Assembly: GCF_000756775.1 (NCBI RefSeq)
Contig: NZ_CCSF01000001.1
Location: 3,286,001 to 3,350,000, forward strand
Origin: Pseudomonas saudiphocaensis
GTDB taxonomy: Bacteria > Pseudomonadota > Gammaproteobacteria > Pseudomonadales > Pseudomonadaceae
DNA: 64,000 nt
Direction: 5' to 3'
The translations under genes and the position numbers were made by a program. Of this stretch, positions 35,778 to 45,766 are shown in pieces. The notes below the pieces were generated by a model. That model searched no databases. It was not told the DNA's origin and worked only from the letters and a program-made list of their open reading frames with translations. Each line of letters begins with the position of its first letter. Positions within the stretch are counted from its first letter, which is position 1.

Positions 35778-35850
35778 GGTTTCTCCCCTCCGGGCACAAG
35801 TCCTGGAATGTTCGATGCTGCATCCTAAAAGGCTCGGCAACCACATCTCC

Positions 35851-35864
35851 TTGATCGCTGACAA
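35851..35864 (-). promoter_or_regulatory. FNR-type box upstream of the second Crp/Fnr gene
   Basis: On the minus strand TTGTC-AGCG-ATCAA matches eight of ten positions. TAGGAT at 35827-35822 lies 33 bp downstream of its centre, the class II spacing. This suggests cross- or auto-regulation by ANR or a Dnr protein. Confidence 0.55.
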
Positions 35865-36037
35865 GATTGCCTGCAGTAGCGAAGCCGTGCTGCACCCAGG
35901 CGCCGGAACTGTTGCTGCCGGGGCGCGTCTCGAAAGGTATTGCCGATTTCTCCGCGCTCGACCGCGGTTTTCGGGCTGCGGGATTGCAGCTTCGTTAGCC
36001 TGCTAAGATGTCGGCGCCTGTCCATGTTGGGAGTTTC

Positions 36038-37450
36038 ATGCCGCAACCCATTTCCCTGGATGCCCGCACTGCCCGCATATTGCCCTGGCTGGTGGCGATC
36101 GCCTTCTTTATGCAGACCCTGGACGGCACCATCCTCAATACCGCACTGCCGGCGATGGCTGCGGACCTGGCGGAAAATCCGTTGCGTATGCAGGGTGTGG
36201 TAATCGCCTACATGCTGACCGTGGCGCTGCTCATCCCGGCTTCTGGCTGGTTGGCCGACCGCTTCGGCACGCGCCGCATCTTCTGCCTGGCCATCACGCT
36301 GTTCACTCTGGGCTCGCTGTTCTGTGCCATTTCCAGCAGCCTCGATCAGCTGGTGGGCTCCCGTGTGCTGCAGGGGATGGGTGGCGCGCTGATGCTTCCG
36401 GTCGGGCGGCTGGTGGTATTGCGTGCCTATCCGCGTAGCGAATTCGTGCGGGTGATGACCTTTATTGCATTGCCGGGGCTGGTTGGCCCGCTGATCGGCC
36501 CGACCCTGGGCGGCTGGCTGGTGGAGTACGCCTCCTGGCACTGGATATTCCTGATCAACCTGCCGGTAGGGTTGCTGGGCGGCGTCGTGGCCTACCGCTT
36601 TATGCCTGACCTGAAGAGCCCCGAGCGGATACGCTTCGATCTGATCGGCTTCGTGCTGTTCGGCGCGGCCATGGTGCTGATCACTGTTGCACTGGAAGGT
36701 CTGGGCGAGATGCATATGGCCCATACCCGCGTGCTGCTGCTGATGGTGATAGGCAGTGCCTGCCTGGCGGCCTATTGGCTGCGTGCCGGGCATATCGAAA
36801 AACCACTGTTCAGTCCCGCGCTATTCCGTACCCGCAGTTTCGCCGTAGGGATCTTTGGCAACCTTTTTGCGCGCCTGGGCAGTGGTGCGCTGCCGTTTCT
36901 GTTGCCGTTGCTGTTACAGGTGGCGCTGGGCTACTCGCCGGCGCAAGCCGGGATGATGATGGTTCCGCTGGCGCTCGGTGCGATGCTGGTCAAGCCGCTG
37001 GCCAATCCCTTGATCGACCGACTCGGCTACCGTCGTGTCCTGATTGGCAACACCCTGCTGCTGGGCAGTCTGATCGCCAGCCTGGCGACTGTGGATGGCG
37101 ATACGCCGCTGGCGTTGATGCTGCTGCAGCTGAGCCTGATCGGCATGGTCAATTCGATGCAGTTCACCGCAATGAATACCGTCACCCTGGTGGGGCTCAG
37201 CTATCAGGACGCCAGCAGCGGCAACAGCCTGTTGTCGGTGGTTGTGCAGCTCTCCATGAGTCTGGGCGTGGCCGCTGCCGGTGCCTTGCTAGGCGGTTTC
37301 ACGCTGCCCGGTAACGAGGGTGAGGCGGTGCTGCATGCCTTCCAGCTGACCTTTCTCTGTATTGGTGGGCTGTCGATGCTGGCCACCGCGCTGTTCTTTC
37401 AGCTCGACAGCAAAAGCAGGATGGCTGCTCGACTTATGGATCTGGAATAG
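36038..37450 (+). CDS. mdtD: MFS drug exporter, DHA2 (MdtD-like)
   Basis: 470 residues, 14 predicted membrane helices, major facilitator superfamily of the DHA2 type. Motifs: LDGTILNTALPAMAADL in helix 1 (motif D1), GWLADRFGTRRIF (motif A) and PLIGPTLGGWLVEYASWHWIFLINLPVG (motif C and following). The start at 36038 follows GGGAG and gives the 470-residue length of MdtD; an upstream ATG at 36008 would add ten residues. Substrate unknown. It precedes coaE on the same strand by 102 bp. Confidence 0.85.
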   Translation: MPQPISLDARTARILPWLVAIAFFMQTLDGTILNTALPAMAADLAENPLRMQGVVIAYMLTVALLIPASGWLADRFGTRRIFCLAITLFTLGSLFCAISSSLDQLVGSRVLQGMGGALMLPVGRLVVLRAYPRSEFVRVMTFIALPGLVGPLIGPTLGGWLVEYASWHWIFLINLPVGLLGGVVAYRFMPDLKSPERIRFDLIGFVLFGAAMVLITVALEGLGEMHMAHTRVLLLMVIGSACLAAYWLRAGHIEKPLFSPALFRTRSFAVGIFGNLFARLGSGALPFLLPLLLQVALGYSPAQAGMMMVPLALGAMLVKPLANPLIDRLGYRRVLIGNTLLLGSLIASLATVDGDTPLALMLLQLSLIGMVNSMQFTAMNTVTLVGLSYQDASSGNSLLSVVVQLSMSLGVAAAGALLGGFTLPGNEGEAVLHAFQLTFLCIGGLSMLATALFFQLDSKSRMAARLMDLE

Positions 37451-37552
37451 CAGGGGCAACCCCATTAGAGAGAGCGTTGGCCGCTCCGGTGTGTTGCATC
37501 CGCGCAAATGAGCGGTTACTACTGCGCGCTGTTACGGGCGGGGGTGACTACG

Positions 37553-38161
37553 ATGAAACCATGGGTGCTGGGTCTGACCGGAGGCATCGGCAGCGGCAAG
37601 AGCGCTGTGGCAGAAACATTCGGCGAGCTTGGCGTGCACTGGGTGGACGCCGACCACGCGGCGCGTTGGGTGGTGGAGCCCGGCAGGCCGGCGCTGGCGG
37701 AGATCGCGCGACATTTCGGCGACGGCGTTCTGGCGGCCGATGGCAGCCTGGATCGGGCAGCGTTGCGGGCACTGATTTTTCAGGATCCGGAGCAGCGCAA
37801 GTGGCTCGAACAATTGCTGCACCCGCTGATTCACCTGGAGGTTTCCGAGCATCTGGCCCGGGGACTCTCGCCCTATGTGATCATGGTTTCACCCTTGCTG
37901 ATCGAGTCCGGTCAGTACCGCCGCACTGACCGGGTGCTGGTGGTCGACGTGCCCGAGGCGCTGCAGGTGCAGCGCGCCGCGCAGCGCGATACGGCCAGCG
38001 AGGAGCAGATCCGGGCCATCCTCAAGGCCCAGGCCAGCCGGGAAGAGCGCCTGCGTCATGCCGACGATGTGCTTCTCAATGACCGTGACATGGGCTGGCT
38101 GAAGGCCGAGGTCGAACGCCTGCACAATTTTTATCTGACGCTTCGTGGAGGACGGGAATGA
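37553..38161 (+). CDS. coaE: Dephospho-CoA kinase
   Basis: 202 residues. It phosphorylates dephospho-CoA in the last step of coenzyme A synthesis. The P-loop [17 protein letters not shown] is at the N-terminus, followed by [14 protein letters not shown] and the lid region with [37 protein letters not shown] 37553 is chosen to place the P-loop at the usual position. It overlaps yacG by four bases. In many pseudomonads coaE follows pilBCD; here an MFS gene precedes it. Confidence 0.96.
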   Translation: MKPWVLGLTGGIGSGKSAVAETFGELGVHWVDADHAARWVVEPGRPALAEIARHFGDGVLAADGSLDRAALRALIFQDPEQRKWLEQLLHPLIHLEVSEHLARGLSPYVIMVSPLLIESGQYRRTDRVLVVDVPEALQVQRAAQRDTASEEQIRAILKAQASREERLRHADDVLLNDRDMGWLKAEVERLHNFYLTLRGGRE

Positions 38162-38355
38162 GTACCCCTGTAGTTGAATGTCCAACCTGTGGCGCGCCGG
38201 TGGAATGGGGGCCGCAGAGCCCGAACAGACCTTTCTGCTCGGATCGCTGCAAACTGATCGATCTGGGTGCCTGGGCGGCGGAAGAGCACGTGATCCCAGG
38301 TGACGAGCTGGAGGACGATCTGTTCTCGGGTGACGTGCCGCCGCGTCAGCATTGA
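38158..38355 (+). CDS. yacG: DNA gyrase inhibitor / zinc-binding protein YacG
   Basis: 65 residues. A treble-clef zinc finger with the ligands in VECPTCGAP and [14 protein letters not shown] (C-x2-C...C-x3-C). The acidic C-terminal tail is typical. It is coupled to coaE by ATGA overlap, a widespread arrangement. YacG of E. coli binds GyrB and inhibits supercoiling. Confidence 0.95.
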   Translation: MSTPVVECPTCGAPVEWGPQSPNRPFCSDRCKLIDLGAWAAEEHVIPGDELEDDLFSGDVPPRQH

Positions 38356-38370
38356 TGGGCGAGATGGGCG

Positions 38371-39048
38371 CTACTCATCCTTCCAGGGCGCCTGCAGGTA
38401 GCGGCTTCGATTGAAGGTTTCCACCCAGTCGGGGTAGAACACCACTAGCGCACTGACTACGGTGCCGTTGATGAACGCCTCGGGGAACATCAGTAGCCAG
38501 ATGAAGCCGGCGAAGTCGTCCAGCCAGGGTGGCATCGGATAGCGGCCATCGAAGAGCAGGATGCCAAGCCCGGCCAGGATGCAGAACAGCGCGGCCAGAC
38601 CAGCGGCGAAGAAGCCGGAAAAGAATATATAGATGAACAGATTGCGTGGCTGAAGGCGTTCGACCAGCAGGGCGCACAGGTGCGTGACTCCCACCGGAAT
38701 CAGCACCAGCAGTAGCCCGTTGAGGCCCAGCGCCGCCAGTTGCTGATGGCCGATCAGAGTCAGGCCGAGCTGGGCGACGAAGGCGGCGAGAATCGCCAGT
38801 GGCCAGTCCAGCAGCAAGGTCACTGCAGTCAGGCCGATAAAGTGCACGGACAGGCCGGAGTCGAAGTCCCGTCGAACCAGCCAGAGCAGGAATATCGCCA
38901 GCATTGCGCCGCATACCAGGTGCTGGCGGCGGGTATCGCTGAACAGCTCGACCCAAGGTGCTCGCATACAGGCCCAAGCGAGCCCTGCTGCGTAGAGCAG
39001 CCAGCCCAGAAACAGGCTGGACGGCGCGAGCAGTTCGGCGGCAATCAT
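38371..39048 (-). CDS. CbiM-like energy-coupling factor transporter permease
   Basis: 225 residues with six to seven hydrophobic spans (for example LFLGWLLYAAGLAWACM, HLVCGAMLAIFLLWLV, LFIYIFFSGFFAAGLAALFCILAGLGIL, FAGFIWLLMFPEAFINGTVVSALVVFYPDW). It resembles the COG3235/CbiM-like membrane proteins annotated as ECF permeases; FPEAFINGTV is the most conserved part. ATG 39048 follows GGAG. No ATPase gene is adjacent. Metal or vitamin specificity unknown. Convergent with yacG, 15 bp apart. Confidence 0.78.
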   Translation of the reverse strand: MIAAELLAPSSLFLGWLLYAAGLAWACMRAPWVELFSDTRRQHLVCGAMLAIFLLWLVRRDFDSGLSVHFIGLTAVTLLLDWPLAILAAFVAQLGLTLIGHQQLAALGLNGLLLVLIPVGVTHLCALLVERLQPRNLFIYIFFSGFFAAGLAALFCILAGLGILLFDGRYPMPPWLDDFAGFIWLLMFPEAFINGTVVSALVVFYPDWVETFNRSRYLQAPWKDE

Positions 39049-39262
39049 CCGGGCTTCTCCTCGTCGCGGATCGTTAGCGATGGCTGGCGCAGTATAACGG
39101 TGCAGTTGAGACCGATGTCGCAAAGGCTGGTTCGCGGAAACAAGAGGTCTATGGCGTCGATCGGCGGCGCCGATCGGACAGCAGGCCGCTCTTTTGGCCT
39201 GGCGCAAGTTGAAGCTGCTTGCTATTTCGCTGGTAATCGGGATAATTCCGCAGCCTGTCGCC

Positions 39263-39316
39263 GGGGATGCCTAGCCCGCCGACGCAAAAAATAGTGCAGG
39301 GGATGCCTAGCCTGCC
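39263..39316. repeat. Short direct repeat in the rplM upstream region
   Basis: GGGGATGCCTAGCCCGCC (39263-39280) is repeated at 39299-39316 with one mismatch, a 36-bp period. It lies within the 405-bp region 39049-39453, which holds no gene; besides this repeat I see only the rplM promoter. Confidence 0.6.
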
Positions 39317-39383
39317 AAATCACTGCCGTAGCGGACGCGCTGACCCGAGCCCCCGATAGCGTCTGTTTCCGGCTGTCCTGGTC

Positions 39384-39412
39384 TTGCCAGGGCGAGCACC
39401 ATTCAGTAAGAT
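39384..39412 (+). promoter_or_regulatory. Sigma-70 promoter of rplM-rpsI
   Basis: TTGCCA (39384-39389), 17-bp spacer, TAAGAT (39407-39412). The leader to the rplM ATG at 39454 would be about 35 bases. Confidence 0.6.
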
Positions 39413-39453
39413 TCGCCGTCTTATTTTCAGGGCGGCCCCTGAGGCTATAACGA

Positions 39454-39882
39454 ATGAAGACTTTTACTGCTAAACCGGAAACCGTCAAGCGCGACTGGTT
39501 CGTCGTCGACGCTGCCGGCCAGACCCTGGGTCGTCTGGCAACCGAGATCGCTAGCCGCCTGCGTGGCAAGCACAAGGCGGAATACACCCCTCACGTAGAT
39601 ACCGGCGACTACATCGTCGTTATCAATGCCGAGCAAGTGCGTGTTACCGGTGCCAAAACCACCGACAAGATGTACTACTCCCACACCGGCTTCCCGGGTG
39701 GCATCAAGTCGATCAACTTCGAGAAGCTGATCGCCAAGGCGCCAGAGCGTGTGATCGAGACCGCGGTCAAGGGCATGCTGCCCAAGAATCCGCTGGGTCG
39801 CGACATGTATCGTAAGCTGAAGGTGTACAAGGGTGCCAACCATCCTCACGCCGCTCAGCAACCCCAAGAACTGAAGATTTAA
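39454..39882 (+). CDS. rplM: 50S ribosomal protein L13
   Basis: 142 residues, full length for L13. Typical segments: [61 protein letters not shown] and the C-terminal [26 protein letters not shown] precedes the ATG. Cotranscribed with rpsI, 14 bp away. Confidence 0.99.
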   Translation: MKTFTAKPETVKRDWFVVDAAGQTLGRLATEIASRLRGKHKAEYTPHVDTGDYIVVINAEQVRVTGAKTTDKMYYSHTGFPGGIKSINFEKLIAKAPERVIETAVKGMLPKNPLGRDMYRKLKVYKGANHPHAAQQPQELKI

Positions 39883-39896
39883 CGGAATAGTTCATT

Positions 39897-40289
39897 ATGT
39901 CGGCGACTCAAAATTACGGCACTGGCCGTCGCAAGACCGCAACCGCGCGTGTTTTTCTGCGCCCCGGTACTGGCAAGATTTCCATCAACAATCGCGAGCT
40001 GGAGAACTTCTTCGGCCGTGAAACTGCTCGCATGGTTGTTCGTCAGCCGCTTGAGCTGACCGAAACCGTTGAGAAGTTTGACGTATACGTCACCGTTCTC
40101 GGCGGCGGTGTAAGCGGTCAGGCTGGCGCGATCCGTCACGGCATCACCCGTGCGCTGATGGAGTACGACGAGACTCTTCGTCCTACCCTGCGCAAGGCTG
40201 GCTTCGTGACTCGCGATGCCCGTGAAGTCGAGCGTAAGAAAATCGGTCTGCGCAAGGCGCGTAAGCGTCCGCAGTACTCGAAGCGCTAA
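39897..40289 (+). CDS. rpsI: 30S ribosomal protein S9
   Basis: 130 residues, ending in the conserved basic tail [17 protein letters not shown] that reaches the ribosomal P site. The start [28 protein letters not shown] is typical. Followed at once by a strong terminator. Confidence 0.99.
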   Translation: MSATQNYGTGRRKTATARVFLRPGTGKISINNRELENFFGRETARMVVRQPLELTETVEKFDVYVTVLGGGVSGQAGAIRHGITRALMEYDETLRPTLRKAGFVTRDAREVERKKIGLRKARKRPQYSKR

Positions 40290-40305
40290 TCAAGGCTTCA
40301 AAAAA

Positions 40306-40341
40306 AGCGCCCAGCTTCTACCGGAACTGGGCGCTTTTTTT
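40306..40341 (+). terminator. Strong intrinsic terminator after rpsI
   Basis: AGCGCCCAG (40306-40314) pairs with CTGGGCGCT (40327-40335) around a 12-base loop, followed by T7 and preceded by A-rich sequence, so it can work in both directions. Confidence 0.92.
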
Positions 40342-40411
40342 ATGCATAAATTTCCTCATGCGACAGTGTGTCGCGCGCTCGAAGGCCCGGCTTTAGCGGC
40401 TTGCAGCTAGC

Positions 40412-40440
40412 TTGTGACAGCTTATTGCCTTGTCTTATGA
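40412..40440 (+). promoter_or_regulatory. Possible sigma-70 promoter of petABC
   Basis: TTGTGA (40412-40417), 17-bp spacer, TTATGA (40435-40440), about 100 bp before the petA start. Other hexamer choices are possible. Confidence 0.4.
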
Positions 40441-40540
40441 GGGGGTTTTCTTTACCATTTGGCGAATTTTTCGCGGCCTGATTTTACGTAGTAGACGCCT
40501 GCTTTCGGTGGGCCATAAGAAACTGATGGGAGACGACTGA

Positions 40541-41134
40541 ATGAGCAATGACGGCGTGAATGCTGGCCGGCGTCGCTTCCTGGTAGCCGCTACTTCGGTA
40601 GTGGGTGCTGCAGGAGCGGTGGGGGCAGCGGTCCCGTTTGTGGGATCGTGGTTCCCAAGCGCCAGAGCCAAGGCGGCCGGGGCACCGGTTAAGGTGAATA
40701 TCAGCAAGATCGAGCCGGGCCAGCAAATGGTCGCCGAGTGGCGCGGGCAGCCGGTATTCATCCTGCGCCGTACCGAGGAAGCGCTCGCCAACCTGGGCAA
40801 GCTGACCGATGCGGTCGCCGACCCCAACTCCGAAGCGTCCGATCAGCCGACCTATGTCGATCCCCAGGTTCGTTCGATCAAGCCGGAGCTGCTGATCGTG
40901 GTCGGGCTCTGCACGCACCTCGGCTGCGCTCCGTCTTTCCGTCCGGAAGTGGCAGCAGCCGATCTGGGTGCCGACTGGCTCGGTGGCTACTTCTGCCCCT
41001 GCCATGGCTCGAAATATGACATGGCTGGCCGCGTCTACAAGGGGCAGCCTGCGCCCTTGAACCTGCCGGTTCCCCCTCATTCGTACGAGACCGACTCCGT
41101 TGTCGTTATCGGCGTTGACCAGGAGAACGCGTGA
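40541..41134 (+). CDS. petA: Ubiquinol-cytochrome c reductase Rieske iron-sulfur subunit
   Basis: 197 residues of the cytochrome bc1 complex. A twin-arginine-like N-terminus (GRRRFLVAATSVVGAAG) anchors it in the membrane. The [2Fe-2S] ligands are in CTHLGC (Cys124, His126, with Cys129) and CPCHGS (Cys152, His155, with Cys154). GGGAG precedes the ATG. First of petABC; electrons go on to cytochrome c and, under anoxia, toward periplasmic denitrification enzymes. Confidence 0.98.
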   Translation: MSNDGVNAGRRRFLVAATSVVGAAGAVGAAVPFVGSWFPSARAKAAGAPVKVNISKIEPGQQMVAEWRGQPVFILRRTEEALANLGKLTDAVADPNSEASDQPTYVDPQVRSIKPELLIVVGLCTHLGCAPSFRPEVAAADLGADWLGGYFCPCHGSKYDMAGRVYKGQPAPLNLPVPPHSYETDSVVVIGVDQENA

Positions 41135-42345
41135 TGAGCAAGTTCATGGAATGGGTCGATGCGCGCTTCCCTGCGACCAAGATGTGGGAAGACCATCTCA
41201 GCAAATATTACGCACCGAAGAACTTCAACGTTCTGTACTTCTTCGGCTCCCTGGCCCTGCTAGTACTGGTCAACCAGATCCTCACCGGCATCTGGCTGAC
41301 GATGAGCTTCGAGCCGTCCGCCGAAGGCGCCTTCGCCTCCGTCGAATACATCATGCGTGATGTCGAGTACGGCTGGATCCTGCGCTACCTGCACTCCACG
41401 GGTGCCTCGGCGTTCTTCGTCGTGGTCTACCTGCACATGTTCCGCGGCATCCTCTACGGCTCCTACCAGAAGCCGCGCGAGCTGGTGTGGATCTTCGGCA
41501 TGATGATCTACCTGGCGCTGATGGCCGAAGCCTTCATGGGCTACCTGCTGCCCTGGGGCCAGATGTCCTACTGGGGCGCCCAGGTGATCATTTCGCTGTT
41601 CGGCGCGATCCCGGTCATCGGTGACGACCTGACCCAGTGGATCCGTGGTGACTACCTGATCTCCGGTATTACCCTGAACCGCTTCTTCGCGCTGCACGTC
41701 ATCGCCCTGCCGATCGTGATTCTCGGCCTGGTCGTGCTGCATATCCTGGCGCTGCACGAAGTGGGTTCCAACAACCCGCTGGGCGTCGATATCAAGAAGA
41801 ACAAGGACGAGAACGGCGTACCGCTGGACGGCATTCCCTTCCACCCGTACTACACGGTGAAGGATATCGTCGGCGTCGTGGTGTTCCTGTTCGTCTTCTG
41901 CGCGGTCGTGTTCTTCTTCCCGGAAATGGGCGGTTACTTCCTGGAGAAGCCGAACTTCGAAGCGGCGAACCCGTTCAAGACACCTGAGCACATCGCGCCT
42001 GTCTGGTATTTCACCCCTTACTACGCCATCCTGCGCGCGGTTCCGGACAAGCTGATGGGCGTGATCGCCATGGGTGCCGCCATCGCCGTGCTGTTCGTGC
42101 TGCCCTGGCTGGACCGTAGCCCGGTCAAGTCCATGCGCTACAAGGGCTGGATGAGCAAGATCGCGCTGATCCTGTTCTGCATCTCCTTCATCATCCTCGG
42201 CGTGCTGGGTGTGCTGGCTCCGACTCCCGAGCGGACCCTGGTGTCGCGGATCTGTACGATCATCTATTTCGCGTACTTCTTCCTGATGCCGTTCTACACC
42301 AAGCTCGAGAAGACCAAAGTAGTTCCGCAAAGGGTGGATGGCTGA
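41134..42345 (+). CDS. petB: Cytochrome b of the bc1 complex
   Basis: 403 residues, eight or more membrane helices with the paired haem-ligating histidines (LHSTGASAFFVVVYLHMFRG and FFALHVIALPIVILGLVVLHILALHEVG) and the quinol-site PEWY-like segment PVWYFTPYYAILRAVPDK. The ATG overlaps the petA stop (TGATG). The fused C-terminal part makes it a full-length cytochrome b rather than split b6/IV. Confidence 0.98.
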   Translation: MSKFMEWVDARFPATKMWEDHLSKYYAPKNFNVLYFFGSLALLVLVNQILTGIWLTMSFEPSAEGAFASVEYIMRDVEYGWILRYLHSTGASAFFVVVYLHMFRGILYGSYQKPRELVWIFGMMIYLALMAEAFMGYLLPWGQMSYWGAQVIISLFGAIPVIGDDLTQWIRGDYLISGITLNRFFALHVIALPIVILGLVVLHILALHEVGSNNPLGVDIKKNKDENGVPLDGIPFHPYYTVKDIVGVVVFLFVFCAVVFFFPEMGGYFLEKPNFEAANPFKTPEHIAPVWYFTPYYAILRAVPDKLMGVIAMGAAIAVLFVLPWLDRSPVKSMRYKGWMSKIALILFCISFIILGVLGVLAPTPERTLVSRICTIIYFAYFFLMPFYTKLEKTKVVPQRVDG

Positions 42346-43154
42346 TGAAAAAGCAATTTGCTGCATTGATTCTTGCATTGGTGCCGGCATTCGGCTTCGC
42401 CGCCGGCCCCAGTGTTGCCCTGGACAAGGTCGATATCGACCTGACCGACAAGGCTGCCCTGCAGGACGGCCTGCAGACCTTCGCCAACTACTGCATGGGT
42501 TGCCATAGCGCGCAGTACCAGCGTTACGAGCGCGTGGCTACGGACCTGGGCATTCCTGAAGAAGTGATGATGGACAACATCGTCTTCAGCGATGCCAAGA
42601 TCGGCGACCACATGAAGATCGGCATGACGCCTGATGATGCCAAGGCCTGGTTCGGCGCAGCTCCGCCGGACTTGACCCTGGTTGCGCGAGTGCGTGGCAC
42701 TGACTGGCTGTACTCCTACATGCGTGGCTTCTATGTAGATCCTTCGCGCCCCTACGGCTTCAACAATACGGTGTTCCCGAACGTGGGCATGCCGCACGTG
42801 CTGGCGCCGCTGCAGGGCCTTCAGGTTCTGCCGAGCACGCTGCCGGAAGGCGAGTCGGTGGCCTGCAAGCAGGTCCAGGTTGTCGAGAATGGTCGCAAGC
42901 AGTTTGATCCTCTGACCGGCACGCCGATCACCCATGAAGACTGTGAGCAACTGACAGTGGTTCCGGGTAGCGGCGAGCTGACCGAGGCCGAGTACGACGA
43001 GAAGATCAAGAATCTGGTAACCTTCCTGGCTTACTCGGCAAACCCGGTCAAGCTGGAAAGCCAGCGCATCGGCACTTATGTGCTGTTGTTCCTGGCGGTC
43101 TTCTTCGTGTTCGCTTACCTGCTCAAGCGTGAGTACTGGAAAGACGTTCACTGA
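42345..43154 (+). CDS. petC: Cytochrome c1 of the bc1 complex
   Basis: 269 residues. A cleavable signal (MKKQFAALILALVPAFGFAA) is followed by the haem-binding motif CMGCH (Cys50, Cys53, His54). The C-terminal helix (GTYVLLFLAVFFVFAYLLKREYWKDVH) anchors it in the membrane, with IGMTPDDAKAWFGAAPPDLTLVARVRG typical of cytochrome c1. The start overlaps the petB stop. Followed by a terminator. Confidence 0.98.
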   Translation: MKKQFAALILALVPAFGFAAGPSVALDKVDIDLTDKAALQDGLQTFANYCMGCHSAQYQRYERVATDLGIPEEVMMDNIVFSDAKIGDHMKIGMTPDDAKAWFGAAPPDLTLVARVRGTDWLYSYMRGFYVDPSRPYGFNNTVFPNVGMPHVLAPLQGLQVLPSTLPEGESVACKQVQVVENGRKQFDPLTGTPITHEDCEQLTVVPGSGELTEAEYDEKIKNLVTFLAYSANPVKLESQRIGTYVLLFLAVFFVFAYLLKREYWKDVH

Positions 43155-43178
43155 TCCTCCGCTGTTCCGTTGTAAGCC

Positions 43179-43209
43179 CGCGCGCGCCCTATTGGGCGCG
43201 TGCGTTTTT
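43179..43209 (+). terminator. Intrinsic terminator between petC and sspA
   Basis: CGCGCGCGCCC (43179-43189), loop TATT, GGGCGCGTGCG, then TTTTT. It separates petABC from sspAB. Confidence 0.88.
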
Positions 43210-43241
43210 CTGCATATATGAAATCCCATCAGGAGGGCGCT

Positions 43242-43859
43242 ATGGCTGCGACCAATCGAATGGTCTGCTATTCCGATCCCGCCGATCATTATTCGCATCG
43301 GGTGCGTTACGTATTGGCTGAGAAGGGGGTAAGCGTCGAAATAGTCGATGTGGAACCCGGATTCTGCCCAGACAAGTTGAGCGAGGTGAATCCATACGCC
43401 AGCGTTCCGACGCTGGTGGATCGTGATCTCGCGCTGTACGAGCCAGGTGTGATCACCGAGTACCTGGAGGAGCGTTATCCGCACCCTCCGCTACTTCCGG
43501 TCTATCCTGTGGCAAGGGCAAACACCCGGCTGCTGGTGCATCGTATTCAGCGTGACTGGTGTGCGCTGGTGGATATCGTGACTGATCGGAAAAGCACCGA
43601 AAAGGCACGGGAGCAGGCGCGCAAGGAGTTGCGTGAAAGCCTGACCGGAGTTTCTCCGATTTTTGCCGAGAAGGCTTATTTCATGAGCGATGAGATCAGC
43701 CTGGTGGATTGCTGCCTGCTGCCGATTCTCTGGCGTCTACCTGCGCTGGGAATAGAGCTGCCGCCGGCTGCCAAGCCATTGCTCGACTATATGGAAGTCA
43801 ACTTTGCCCGCGAGGCCTTCCAGGCCAGTCTGTCCTCTGTTGAACGCAACATGCGCTAA
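43242..43859 (+). CDS. sspA: Stringent starvation protein A (RNA polymerase-associated)
   Basis: 205 residues with a glutathione-S-transferase fold ([32 protein letters not shown]...[11 protein letters not shown]), but acting as an RNA polymerase-bound regulator rather than an enzyme. ATG 43242 follows AGGAGG; the longer frame runs into the terminator. Located between petC and sspB as in other pseudomonads. Confidence 0.97.
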   Translation: MAATNRMVCYSDPADHYSHRVRYVLAEKGVSVEIVDVEPGFCPDKLSEVNPYASVPTLVDRDLALYEPGVITEYLEERYPHPPLLPVYPVARANTRLLVHRIQRDWCALVDIVTDRKSTEKAREQARKELRESLTGVSPIFAEKAYFMSDEISLVDCCLLPILWRLPALGIELPPAAKPLLDYMEVNFAREAFQASLSSVERNMR

Positions 43860-43997
43860 TAGAACGGTCAGGCGCGGCAGGTAACACCAAGGCAGCGATC
43901 AGTGGGCGCTTGGCCTTGCAGGGTGGCTTGCCAAGCCTGTTGTCAACAGCATCGCCAATGCAGGTCGCTTTACAGCGGCCTGCCAGGAGAGGTAGTC

Positions 43998-44408
43998 ATG
44001 AATTCAAGCCGTCCCTACTTGGTTCGAGCGCTTTATGAGTGGATGGTCGACAACGACTGTACGCCCCATCTGCTGGTGGACGTCGAATATCCCGGGGTCC
44101 AGGTGCCGGCGGGCTACGCCAGTGATGGTCAGATCGTACTGAACGTGTCTCCAAGTGCTGTGCGCAATCTGCAGATGGATAATGAGGCGATCAGCTTCGA
44201 GAGTCGCTTCGGCGGCGTACCGCATAGCCTGTATGTGCCGGCTGCGGCAGTCATGGCGATCTACGCCCGGGAAAATGGCCAGGGAATGGTATTCGAGATC
44301 GATTCGCCTTCCGACGATACGCCTGATGACGGCGCTTCTGCTCCGGAAGCCGGTAGCGCGCCGCGTCCGGCATCGGCAGGGCGGCCCAGTTTGAAAGTCG
44401 TCAAGTAA
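43998..44408 (+). CDS. sspB: ClpXP protease specificity-enhancing factor SspB
   Basis: 136 residues. The N-terminal domain (SRPYLVRALYEWMVDNDCTPHLLVDVEYPGVQVP...FGGVPHSLYVPAAAVMAIYARENGQGMVFE) binds ssrA tags, and the acidic/Pro-rich linker ends in the ClpX-binding tail GRPSLKVVK. ATG 43998 chosen by GAGAGG upstream and conserved start. The 138-bp gap after sspA shows no gene. Confidence 0.96.
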   Translation: MNSSRPYLVRALYEWMVDNDCTPHLLVDVEYPGVQVPAGYASDGQIVLNVSPSAVRNLQMDNEAISFESRFGGVPHSLYVPAAAVMAIYARENGQGMVFEIDSPSDDTPDDGASAPEAGSAPRPASAGRPSLKVVK

Positions 44409-44438
44409 GGAAAGTCAGGCGCTGACAGAGACTCTGCC

Positions 44439-44479
44439 GGCCGCACAACCAGCCAGTCTGGCTGGCCAGTAGTGCGGCC
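44439..44479. terminator. Bidirectional hairpin between sspB and dolP
   Basis: GGCCGCAC (44439-44446) pairs with GTGCGGCC (44472-44479), enclosing a second stem CCAGCC/GGCTGG. It lies between the convergent genes sspB and dolP. No T-run on either side. Confidence 0.6.
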
Positions 44480-44489
44480 CGGCCTCTGC

Positions 44490-45766
<1,277 letters not shown>

